From NCBI GenBank assembly GCA_964443025.1, contig CAYUEL010000002.1, positions 1-64,000 of the forward strand: a stretch of DNA of 64,000 nt, in the 5' to 3' direction. This document shows positions 42,301 through 47,293 of the stretch, one piece after another; the first letter of the stretch is position 1; every line of letters starts with the position of its first letter. Below the pieces are notes generated by a model. The model saw only the letters and a list, made by a program, of their open reading frames with translations, was not told where the DNA came from and searched no databases. Source of the DNA: JAJFKJ01 sp964443025 (GTDB lineage: Bacteria > Pseudomonadota > Gammaproteobacteria > JABCZS01). The position numbers and the translations under genes were made by a program.

Positions 42301-42714
42301 ATAAACCCCTGTGTTCGAATTTTTGAGTCTAGAAGGTTTATAGCCTGCATCTTCAAAACATTCCCAAGCCAGCTCCAGCAAAATCCGCTGCTGCGGGTCC
42401 ATCATCTTGGCTTCTCTTGGGGAAATATCAAAAAAATACTCAGCAAATTGATCAATATCATTCAAGAAACCACCTTGATCAATACCTGGATATTGGTGTT
42501 GAATATCAAGCCCCTCAGGCCATTGCCACCGCTCTTTGGGCAGGGGTTGTATGGTCTGCTTATTTTCCTTTAATAGCGACCAGAGGCTTCCAAGCGTATG
42601 ACAATTACCGGGCAAGCGAAACGAAGTGCCGATAATCGCGACATCGTTTTTTCTTATAAAATATTCTTTAATACTTCTCACAACTACGCCACCCCAACCT
42701 TCCGGATACGACAA
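30382..42714 (-). CDS. Trans-AT polyketide synthase, loading module to KS5, 4110 residues
   Basis: Approximate domain order: KS1 (20-450) with Ser in place of Cys (DTASSSA, S191) but both His kept; ACP1 (GFSSLE near 657); KS2 (C880); KR2 (GGFGALG near 1468); ACP2 (GMDSI near 1761); KS3 (C1992); ACP3 (LGLDSIVGIEF near 2491); KS4 (C2727); KR4 (GGLGGLG near 3334); ACP4 (GIDSI near 3623); KS5 (C3854) at the very end. No AT, MT or ER. KS1-ACP1 looks like a loading unit that decarboxylates malonyl-ACP. KS3-ACP3 has no KR and its ACP resembles beta-branching ACPs. KS5 ends the protein without a clear docking tail; its module continues in the next protein. The start is uncertain: TTG at 42714, or GTG at 42681. 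It begins eight bases after the map stop codon. Confidence 0.92.
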   Translation of the reverse strand: MSYPEGWGGVVVRSIKEYFIRKNDVAIIGTSFRLPGNCHTLGSLWSLLKENKQTIQPLPKERWQWPEGLDIQHQYPGIDQGGFLNDIDQFAEYFFDISPREAKMMDPQQRILLELAWECFEDAGYKPSRLKNSNTGVYIGLGQSGYHQLFTQENNLDLSYLAQTQGLFLASNRISHYFNLVGPSLSIDTASSSALVAICQAVQALQAGHCTLAIAGGINLICSMQQSLAYYSAGMLSKDAQCKSFDQEANGYVRSEGGGLLILKPLKHAIHDKDFIYGVIKGAGHNHGGKTHSLTTPSVDGEARLIEQVYQRSGIQAESLSYIETHGSGTRVGDPIETQALIQAFKRLTGNHFKTMKCGLGSIKSQLGHLESASGLAGILKILAAFKYQELPMTSNHKQLNQQIDLTDTPFYIVNQWTPWHASSRRAPLRAGVSSFGLGGVNAHIILEKFKNSPKKNNASRKEKVELFIFSAKSKEDLNRYLKAFSHFLDVKQDANAACLESIAYSLQTTREEMQERVAYLAGSAKELKHKIDQTLRNEIKKYDYYINSATTKTTDSTEIYKFIQKRQLGEIAKLWVQGQEIYWESLYKNQPINKCKLPTYQFSHTRYWVSQANQQESHLKKPEVTAESFAKHVIEIIANILGVPSSEIDRKEYLSDMGFSSLEYRELSHQLNEKFQLNTTPVLFFERQNIEDIIARLSAQEKPRLLHSSLNNHSTEVAIIGIGALLPDAETFSQFWENLCNQKISIRQISEERPGHTQFLALDPVLQKAGFIEGVEEFDAKFFNISPLEAELMDPQQRKLLQVAWHTFEEAGVALHQASNRSVGVFIGAMHSDYQELLAEEGVLREAYTSTGLAHSMLANKISFFFNLQGPSEVIDTACSSSLVALHRALLSLNQGECEMALVGGVNLILSPRTSYAFQQSGMLSPDARCYTFDEHANGYVRGEGIVTLLLKPLHKAIQEKNQIYGVIKGSAVGHTGHGHSLTAPSATSQAHIIASALRRSNIDATSVSYIEAHGTGTALGDPIEIEGLKHNYAQSKCAIGTVKANLGHLEAAAGLAGVLKVILSFKHHTIPGNPNLTQINRYIDLSTTHMHLVQDNEKWSVQYPRRAGVSSFGFGGVGAHVILEEHQTQHESLFIPHVSNIFILSAKNNQSLGNIVHQFYQFVSQLLSKENQTIQLEDITYTLQIGREAMPKRLCIVANDLKELKHLLQEAMLSDQKLLGTINSSFKETIESWMKGGSIEWRQFYNGQQGKLISLPGYAFLTDKYWFNQSLNEKSELRIYIKSHVEVKTEPVVNDKVHFDSKMIFIIEANQILDETYETVQAYLQSKIKTAECVVLRTTEDNIALNYQNHLIAIFNRLKSKISKSSGRVSPILIQVVFPFFNEYQVYIGFSAFLKALHIEFPAIKVQIIGLDRKTKLEELRHRLDQSALMRDVEIMYSSEKRYITHWKEKPLLKKMPWKNQGVYLITGGFGALGYALATEITNCIQNGKIIICGRTALNENIQKKIQSLEKNNCKINYYSLDISDQFAINQMIVDIVSRHHGLSGIIHCAGMIKDNYIYNKSSDEFPQVLNPKVLGLYYLDKATKDLPLDFIILFSSFVGCMGNAGQSDYAAANAFMNQYAHYRNEQVKKNQRFGRTSSISWPLWESGGMNVTPEVEMHFKENLGMLPLEFSKGMESLYGALGIEDDEVIVAFGNQSIFSQKLNESLQCEMAQPVQSHLHSRNKKQNLSEIEDQIQSLFSKYSKVNLSDIHSDIEFSEFGMDSIMVININRELEKIYPNLSKTVLYECKTIRELADYLFNNYNQHPDQVQDTESERSDPRSTEIAIVGIAGRFPGANSIDEFCVNLMNGKDCITEIPLERWNFNEHFTPNKEEAINQNKIYSKWGGFIDNFNKFDSLFFNISPKEALQIDPHERLFLETAWHALEDAGIDVKKISGTNVGVFAGITKNGFEFLKNETDGFYPRTSFSSVANRVSFFFNLKGPSLAIDTMCSSSLVAVHEACQNILRGDCEIALAGGVNLYLHPSNYQYLCQMGMLSTTAENRSFGGNADGFVPGEGVGIAVLKPLSAAIRDGNHIYGIIKSSAVNHGGRTSGYTVPNPNAQRDLVAKAIGEAQISADAISYIEAHGTGTFLGDPIEITALTQAFQESTQQKNYCAIGSIKSNIGHLEAAAGIAGLIKILLQIKFKKKFPSIHSAIVNPNINFAESPFYLQHHLDSWIVKNNRRIAGVSSFGAGGVNAHVIVEEYRSKDDHVLDDGREFPCIFSCGYEEGLKNYAQALLTHLEFMRINHIHLSMRDIAYTLCCCRVPQKYRAVVYANNAKSLETKLKKYVSGEVDYTTHTELSPLSTAWLNGSVVDWRSLFEEKPGKSVSLPGYPFKKNLIELSTKHEKRAVVEKISLINPENFSENLVSAHQKCTTFSEIKIDNEQIAPPLESKKSQATDYSLMMEQNQFFDQSQTYAAIKCFLKTELAKSLFINEEEIDEKLELINLGLDSIVGIEFSKRIKSNFGIHFPATRIYDYPTIEKLAQFLLNETKNKINHVSDVKQESEVSHNNHNKIAIIGVSGRFPGAESIDEFWDNLKNGVNSITEVSNIRWDVNQFYDANKKNKNKVYCKWIGELSHIDEFDPLFFNLSPAEAECMDPQQRLFLQEAWKAFEDANYTPEKLSQIQCGSYIGVMQNDYWQNVLSSKEHSGLAQTATGNSNAILAARMAYLLNLKGPAIAVDTACSSSAVATHLACQALRLNEIDMALAGGVTLYLGESNYFRMCDAGMLSEDGQCFTFDRRANGFVPGEAVVAVVLKRLDDAIHDHDHIYGVITGSGINQDGKTNGITAPSTQSQIELIQSVYKKNEIDPHSISYIEAHGTGTKLGDPIELEALTTVYQKEGVKDSSCAIGSVKTNVGHTSAAAGLTSLVKILLCLQHKELVPSINYQTANEHIDFKNSPFYVSTQHQSWITHSGLRKAALSAFGYSGTNAHIVIEEYSEKRKGLPSISIQKPIEFLFSAQSVPSLIKNVKRFLKFIKSQEQIAQEHLPHIALTLRFCRDLMKYKIVFTASDKPELINRIQLFLENTPEESSQINMQASLSHLDTGISFKKFRLPTYCFAKNKYWISQKQIEPQPSAQLSLNKTDFDTVSLGVKFLDEQNEKNNESHYDVVLAMAKWEREIPSNSDLKNQQETSEYLFINFQQDSLAALVNQLQNSCKEFYFNINQAKAPIEIVTAIFNYLKEKLSQKTHQMVCAIVVPNQNIHLYAPLAGLIKSMQIENPKIKTKLIALDQAILTNPSIAAETLRNEMQQNSQHQFVRYDENHARWVQTLNRYASAHLRTDLFSNRVFLITGGLGGLGKKVAEYISQFKNTKIILCGRKAPAIDDQQWMSSLILHGAHVIYEKCDITRADEVQNLIDSIMKNHDSLSGIFHCAGVLKDSLLINKTVSEFEDVLSPKLLGLHWLDTYTKDIALNFVVLFSSVASIKGNIGQVDYAAANAYLDGYVEYRDHLVAKGKRSGRTIAINWPLWAEGGMTLEPHHEDWQLRRTGLSVLRSKLGLEILHGILTLNQSGQIMVAYGVMDKIAQYFNIAVDKQPSANQTSGLIVKNDQNKIRTEVLEIISHMLKIDASQLDFNDNFSEYGIDSILMMRLLNELEKKYQIIMDPNSIIMHPTINQLSEYLINSAGVEQTTENNFESITVKTSNHASQNKVAIIGYTGILPQSPTLEDFWVNLTTGRDLITNPPTDRWGKFSVEDKHITYGGYLNDISSFDAERFAIDDSNALILDPQQRVLLELADDLLKRAGYIDKIKDTNTVVYIGAKENNYVRNNYKEIPKNVIKNTIVSYIGNIIAARISNFYNLRGASKTIDTACSSSLVAMHDACQSILHGESELAIAGGIFLLIDPFAHIGFNNANVLSPDGKSYVFDKRANGFVLSEGAGLVLLKNYNAAIRDGDRIIATILASAINNDGKTMGLTVPNQEGQKEVIHRALSLANINPEQISYYEAHGTGTLLGDPIEVKAASDVYRNYTSKNQFCAIGSVKSNIGHTMMAAGVASIIKILLSMEHNMIPPTIHCESPHPRFNFDKSPFYPIVSTEEWKSRVNRTIAAVSSFGFGGTNSHMILEKMGD

Positions 42715-42722
42715 CTCATCTC

Positions 42723-43568
42723 TTATTTGCGCAATGCACGCGCTGTCGTCAATAATTCTTGTACTTCCGTACTGTATTCTTTTTTAAATTGTTCAAACGC
42801 TTCTTTCTCTTCGTCCCTTAAAGTTAACACCTCAAAACAAGAGTCAGTCACTAAAATTGTGTGTTCCCATTGAGCTGAAAGTTGATTATCTTTTGTGACG
42901 ACCGTCCATTGATCATCTAGTACTTTGACATCAGGAGATCCCTGATTGATCATCGGTTCTATCGTAAAAGTCATCCCTGTTTTTAGTCTTTTACCAGTGC
43001 CTGCTTGGCCGACGTGAGGGACTCGGAGATCTTCATGCATTTTTTTACCTATGCCATGACCACAGTAATCTGTCACCACAGAATAACGGTACGCTTTTGC
43101 ATGCTTGTCAATTGCAAAACCAATATCACCGATGGTCGCACCTGGTTTTACAGCAAGAATGCCTCGATATAAGCATTGCAAAGAAATATCCACCAGTTGT
43201 TTTGCCTGTGGAGAAACGGAATCCACACAGACCATGACGCTACTGTCGCCATAATAGCCGTCTTTTCTCACTGTAATATCAAGATTAACAATATCGCCTT
43301 TGAGCAAAGGTTTTCGATTTGGCCAACCATGGCACACCACATGATTGACAGAAGTATTCACAGAATGCGGGAAACCATATTGACCTTTGCTTCCGGGTTC
43401 TGCTTTTAATGTGTTAACAATATAGTCTTCGCAAAATTCATCAATTTCAAGAGTGGTGATTCCAGGTTTTAAAATGCGTTTCGCAGCTTCTAATACTTTG
43501 GCCGTCAGCATCCCCGCAGCACGCATTTTCATAATCTCAGGAAGCATTTTAAACACTGTAAACTCCAT
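42723..43568 (-). CDS. map: Methionine aminopeptidase type I, first gene of the polyketide operon
   Basis: A 281-residue type I methionine aminopeptidase, which removes the N-terminal Met from new proteins. All metal ligands fall at the same positions as in the E. coli enzyme: D97, D108, H171, E204, E235; catalytic H80 and H178 and pocket W221 are present. Compared with the second copy at 55.9 kb it has the loop HEDLRVPH after H178 where the second has HEPPQVVH, and NHVVCH where the other has NNVVCH. Both have Met at position 177, normally Phe. GAGG lies before the ATG and a good promoter lies just upstream, while the synthase gene follows after only eight bases. This suggests a role tied to the polyketide, such as a resistant target copy (inference). 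Confidence 0.93.
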   Translation of the reverse strand: MEFTVFKMLPEIMKMRAAGMLTAKVLEAAKRILKPGITTLEIDEFCEDYIVNTLKAEPGSKGQYGFPHSVNTSVNHVVCHGWPNRKPLLKGDIVNLDITVRKDGYYGDSSVMVCVDSVSPQAKQLVDISLQCLYRGILAVKPGATIGDIGFAIDKHAKAYRYSVVTDYCGHGIGKKMHEDLRVPHVGQAGTGKRLKTGMTFTIEPMINQGSPDVKVLDDQWTVVTKDNQLSAQWEHTILVTDSCFEVLTLRDEEKEAFEQFKKEYSTEVQELLTTARALRK

Positions 43569-43589
43569 TTACCTCGTGTCAATTACAAG

Positions 43590-43617
43590 ATTATATTACC
43601 ATGCAAAAATGTTACAA
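43590..43617 (-). promoter_or_regulatory. Candidate sigma-70 promoter of the map-polyketide operon
   Basis: On the minus strand TTGTAA (43612-43617) and TATAAT (43590-43595) are separated by 16 bases, 22 bases upstream of the map start. The plus-strand operon on the other side has a TATAAT at 43659-43664 but no convincing -35 box. The 123-base gap must serve both directions. Confidence 0.55.
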
Positions 43618-43691
43618 TAAAGCAAATTACTCTCTTAAATAAAAGAGCGATTGGCAAATATAATGTTAGATTAAAAACTAAGGAGGCTGTT

Positions 43692-44132
43692 ATGTTTTTA
43701 CCTAGTCAGTATTTTATAGGCACCCATGGAAATTCTACGGTTCAGTCTGAATTGCACCCACCGAAACAAAGCACTCCGCTTTGGAGAGCTTTTCGCGCCA
43801 ATCAGGTTACACCCGAACAGACAATCACGACAAATAATGAGCAACTTGCCAAAAAACATACGCATATAAAAATACCCGAAGCGCTATTATGCAGCGTCAC
43901 TCAGCAACTTATGGATACACCGGTTGCCATTAAAAAAAATAATTATGAGGTTGAGTTTGTAGATCAACTGGTGATCACAAAAAATAATAATATTAATCCA
44001 TTTACTAATTTGGAGCTCACAGCAGAAGAAATTTCAAAAGAGCAGAGTGTAGAAAAATTAAACGAGATTAATGAATTTAAAGCGCAGCATTTTAGATCCT
44101 GCATAAATATGAGAAAAATGTTTTGTTTATGA
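43692..44132 (+). CDS. Small U-box domain protein, candidate ubiquitin ligase effector
   Basis: A 146-residue protein with an excellent ribosome site (AAGGAGG). From about 57 to 130 it matches the U-box pattern: IPEALLCSVTQQLMDTPV, then YE, then NPFT, then a Leu/Ile helix. In known U-box proteins (IP..F.CPIT..LM.DPV...YE...NP.T...L) this fold binds ubiquitin-conjugating enzymes without zinc. U-boxes in bacteria are known from Legionella effectors such as LubX and GobX, which act inside eukaryotic hosts. The first 55 residues and the C-terminal end carry no recognised substrate domain. The stop overlaps the start of the PPTase gene (ATGA), so both are translated together. Activity and secretion are unproven. 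Confidence 0.62.
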   Translation: MFLPSQYFIGTHGNSTVQSELHPPKQSTPLWRAFRANQVTPEQTITTNNEQLAKKHTHIKIPEALLCSVTQQLMDTPVAIKKNNYEVEFVDQLVITKNNNINPFTNLELTAEEISKEQSVEKLNEINEFKAQHFRSCINMRKMFCL

Positions 44133-44848
44133 ACAAATATCAAACCTCCTTATCTTTGCGGCGTACAGAAGTTCACCTTCATTCTACATTATTTATTGAT
44201 TCACCCGGGCAGGAATATTTATTTGGTCATTACACAGACTTTCTCAGCACTGAAGAAGAACTATATTTTAGAAAATTAAAATACGAGAAAAGACAATACA
44301 GTTATCTGCTAGGACGATATTGTGCTAAAAAAGCACTTTCTATGTGGCCATTTCACCAAAATCCCAAAACATGCACTATTTCATCCGGTATATTTTCTCA
44401 ACCCATCCTGACAACACCCGATGTGAGAAATATCCAAACTTGTATAACACATTCTTCATTTCTAGGGGGCGCTATTGCATTTCCAGAGCAACATCCGATG
44501 GGACTTGATCTAGAGCCTATTAATCCTGACAAAGAAGAAATTTTAAATAGTCAAATGACAACACACGAGGTGGAGAAATTTTCTGAATTGCCTTTGGTCA
44601 GCATCGATCGGATGACTTTGCTTTGGGTCATGAAAGAAGCATTATCAAAAGTGCTTCGCACTGGATTAACTATTCCATTTGAACTTTTAGAAATAGAATC
44701 CATAACAATAGATGGAGATTATATTTACAGTACATATAAAAATTTTCCGCAATATCAAGCGTGTTCTTTTCAAATACGAGATCATTTTTGTGCGCTAGCA
44801 TATCCAAGAAAAACCACTTTAATGTTTGACCAAAAACATCATGAATAA
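44129..44848 (+). CDS. Phosphopantetheinyl transferase, Sfp type
   Basis: A 239-residue transferase that moves phosphopantetheine from CoA onto the Ser of carrier proteins. The family motifs are present: MGLDLEP with the Mg-binding Asp and Glu, and WVMKEALSK, the W..KEA motif. Length fits the Sfp branch rather than the shorter AcpS branch. The ATG at 44129 overlaps the previous stop (ATGA), and the end overlaps the next gene by eight bases, so three genes form a tight operon. It should activate the carrier proteins of this cluster: nine in the two giant synthases, one in the terminal synthase and the donor ACP. Confidence 0.92.
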   Translation: MNKYQTSLSLRRTEVHLHSTLFIDSPGQEYLFGHYTDFLSTEEELYFRKLKYEKRQYSYLLGRYCAKKALSMWPFHQNPKTCTISSGIFSQPILTTPDVRNIQTCITHSSFLGGAIAFPEQHPMGLDLEPINPDKEEILNSQMTTHEVEKFSELPLVSIDRMTLLWVMKEALSKVLRTGLTIPFELLEIESITIDGDYIYSTYKNFPQYQACSFQIRDHFCALAYPRKTTLMFDQKHHE

Positions 44849-45788
44849 AATATTTTTATTTCCAGGTCAAGGCTGTCAATATTATCACATGGGCAAACAA
44901 CTCTATCAGGATTCTTCTGTATTTAAGGAATGGATTGATTATGGTGATCGTTTATGTCTGCAATTTATAAAAAAATCAGTCTGGGATACGGTCTGCCATC
45001 CACAATTTAAACCCAGCGATCCGCTATTGTGCATTCTTACAACACATCCCGCTATTTTTATCTTTGAATATGCAATGGTGCAATTTTTAGAAAGTAAAGG
45101 CATCACCCCAGATAGTGTTCTCGGTTCAAGCTTGGGAGAATTTGCAGCATCCGTGTGCGCAGAAAGAATAAGCTATCAACACGCATTAGAAGGCATTATT
45201 CATCAAGCACAAACCATTTCGCATCTATGCGAACAAGGTGGAATGCTCGCAATACTTTCTCAGGTGGAACTGTACGAGACTGAAAAAACACTGTTTGAAA
45301 ACAGCGAGATTGCATCAGTAAATTTTAATGATGGTTTTGTCGTATCTGGTATACATTCGCGGTTACAACACATTCAAAATGAACTAAAGTCAAAAAAAAT
45401 TCCATGTCAGTTATTGCCTGTTTTATATGCATTTCACTCAAGACATATTGAATACGCCAAAGATTTGCATCTTAATTTTTTAACTCAAATCCCGATGAAA
45501 AGGGCGCAGATCCCCTATATTTCAACTCTTGATCACCCTAAAGATCATCATCCAGAAAATGCATCTTATTTCTGGAGGGTTGCGCGCGAGGCGATGAACA
45601 TTAAAAAAACCATTGCTGATTTAGAGAAAAACATGAGTTCACTATATATTGATTTAGGACCATCAGGGACATTTGCTAATATCGTTAAATATAATTTACA
45701 ACCCCATTCTCAATCCAAAACTGTGTGCACCATCAATCCCTATGAAAACAACCTTAAAAGTATTGAAAAATTATTGGCGCTCTTTTAA
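44841..45788 (+). CDS. AT-like protein, probable acyl hydrolase (PedC type)
   Basis: A 315-residue protein with the malonyl transferase fold: LFPGQGCQ at the start, nucleophile Ser in GSSLGEF (S97), and YAFHSRHIEY. Two residues needed for malonyl transfer differ: the His before the nucleophile is Ser (usual GHSLGE), and the Arg that binds the malonyl carboxylate is missing (HQAQTISH where RG...MQ is expected). The AT of the AT-ER protein keeps both. Second AT-like proteins with such changes in trans-AT clusters act as acyl hydrolases that clear stalled chains; that role is inferred here. An alternative is a transferase for another acyl group. It ends overlapping the convergent ECH2 gene by 18 bases. 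Confidence 0.82.
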   Translation: MNKIFLFPGQGCQYYHMGKQLYQDSSVFKEWIDYGDRLCLQFIKKSVWDTVCHPQFKPSDPLLCILTTHPAIFIFEYAMVQFLESKGITPDSVLGSSLGEFAASVCAERISYQHALEGIIHQAQTISHLCEQGGMLAILSQVELYETEKTLFENSEIASVNFNDGFVVSGIHSRLQHIQNELKSKKIPCQLLPVLYAFHSRHIEYAKDLHLNFLTQIPMKRAQIPYISTLDHPKDHHPENASYFWRVAREAMNIKKTIADLEKNMSSLYIDLGPSGTFANIVKYNLQPHSQSKTVCTINPYENNLKSIEKLLALF

Positions 45789-46523
45789 GCGTTCAATATT
45801 TTTTAGCACTTCATCTTGAAAAAAAGTTACTTCATGCATGGACAGTTCTCGCTCAATATATTGCTGTAAAGTGGGTAAAACCATTAAGCGAAAATGTTCT
45901 TTGAGTTTTAAGAGTGAAATACGTGGCTTATCTGCCATTTGATGTGCAACAGACATAGCCGACTCTACCACATCCGCTCGATCTAGCACTTCAATACCCA
46001 ACTGTCTTGTTTTTAATTCCTCACCATAAAAATTTTTTGCGGTATATAACATTTCCCGGCCAAGCGTTTCACCAAATACTTTTGGAATAATATAAGTAGA
46101 ACCAAATCCTGGAGTAAATCCATAACTCATAAAGTTTGCACTATAAATGGATTGTCTCGCTAAAATAATCACATCGGCAAAACATCCCATGGCTAAACCA
46201 CCGCCTAAAGCATGGCCCTGCATGGCGCTAATCACAGGAACAGCACAGTTGAGCAAAATATCATGAATTTTTAAATCAGTAAAATTGCATTTTTTTTCAT
46301 AAATACTCAACAATTCTTCTTGTGTTCCACCGCAACAGAAATAGTTATCATATCCGTGCAGTACCACCACTTTAATCTGTTCATCTTGATTGATGTGCTG
46401 AAAAGCCAAAATAAGTCCTTTTCTAAGATCTAAAGAAAACATATTGTGATTTTCTCGATCTTCCATAGAGACTCGGGCAATATGCTTGTTCACATAGAGC
46501 TTAACAACATGATTTATGTCCAT
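45771..46523 (-). CDS. Enoyl-CoA hydratase-like ECH2 of the beta-branching cassette (PksI-like)
   Basis: A 250-residue crotonase-fold protein closely resembling PksI of the bacillaene pathway: GYDNYFCCGGTQE, AVPVISAMQGHALGGGLAMG and ANFMSYGFTPGFGSTY all align. In that pathway ECH2 decarboxylates the 3-methylglutaconyl-ACP intermediate to give the methyl or exomethylene branch. Last gene of the minus-strand cassette; its start overlaps ECH1 by ten bases. Not fused to an ER or synthase, as in some other clusters. Confidence 0.9.
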   Translation of the reverse strand: MDINHVVKLYVNKHIARVSMEDRENHNMFSLDLRKGLILAFQHINQDEQIKVVVLHGYDNYFCCGGTQEELLSIYEKKCNFTDLKIHDILLNCAVPVISAMQGHALGGGLAMGCFADVIILARQSIYSANFMSYGFTPGFGSTYIIPKVFGETLGREMLYTAKNFYGEELKTRQLGIEVLDRADVVESAMSVAHQMADKPRISLLKLKEHFRLMVLPTLQQYIERELSMHEVTFFQDEVLKNIERLKERQ

Positions 46524-47293
46524 GGTAATTTATCTTCTCGAATGTATTGAAGAATGGCAGATTGAACTTGCTTGTCTTTAATTATTTCACTGGCGGTATT
46601 AATTGCGATATTCTCCATGGCTTCATTCACAATCCATATTTGTCTAAAATAATTTTTAAGGTTTTTAATCGTATTGAATTTTAATAAACGTAAGCGATGC
46701 AAGTATTTTTCAATTACGCGTTGCGGATCTTCGGCAATTTCATCAATTAAACCAATTTGTTTTGCATCTGCAGAAGAAAATGTGTGACTCATCAACGCCA
46801 TTTTATACGTGTTTTGAAAACCAATTTTTCTAATTAGATAAGGCGCAACGCATGCAGGTAATAACCCCCACAACGCTTCAGGTAAACCAAACCGTGACTT
46901 TGTCGATGCCACAACCAAATCGCTTACAGCAATAATCCCCATTCCCCCGCCAAGCACCACTCCATTCACTTGGCTAACCACAATCTTGGGTAAACAAGAC
47001 AGGGTTTTAATCAGTTCCATGTATTTTTTAGACAATAAGACATTTGAATCGGTTTCCTGATTGATGATTTTATTTGCTGCATCAGCCAAATCTAAGCCAG
47101 TGCAAAAATAAGATTCATTTCCTTTGATAAGAATCACTTTATATTGCTCATTTTCTTCGAGTTGGTTTAGAACAAATAAAAGCTCATCTATTAGCGTTTC
47201 ATTCATGCTGTTTTGATTTTCAGCACGATTCATTGTGATTTGGTAAACATCACCTTTCTCGTCACATTGAATTGTTTTAAAATTTTTAATCAT
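46514..47293 (-). CDS. Enoyl-CoA hydratase-like ECH1 of the beta-branching cassette (PksH-like)
   Basis: A 259-residue crotonase-fold protein resembling PksH: NRAENQNSMNETLIDE, ESYFCTGLDL, SQVNGVVLGGGMGIIAVSDL, EALWGLLPACVAPYLIRKIG and a C-terminal YIREDKLPW. ECH1 removes water from the HMG-like ACP-bound intermediate before ECH2 decarboxylates it. It overlaps the KS gene upstream by eight bases and ECH2 downstream by ten, so cassette enzymes are made together. Confidence 0.9.
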   Translation of the reverse strand: MIKNFKTIQCDEKGDVYQITMNRAENQNSMNETLIDELLFVLNQLEENEQYKVILIKGNESYFCTGLDLADAANKIINQETDSNVLLSKKYMELIKTLSCLPKIVVSQVNGVVLGGGMGIIAVSDLVVASTKSRFGLPEALWGLLPACVAPYLIRKIGFQNTYKMALMSHTFSSADAKQIGLIDEIAEDPQRVIEKYLHRLRLLKFNTIKNLKNYFRQIWIVNEAMENIAINTASEIIKDKQVQSAILQYIREDKLPWT

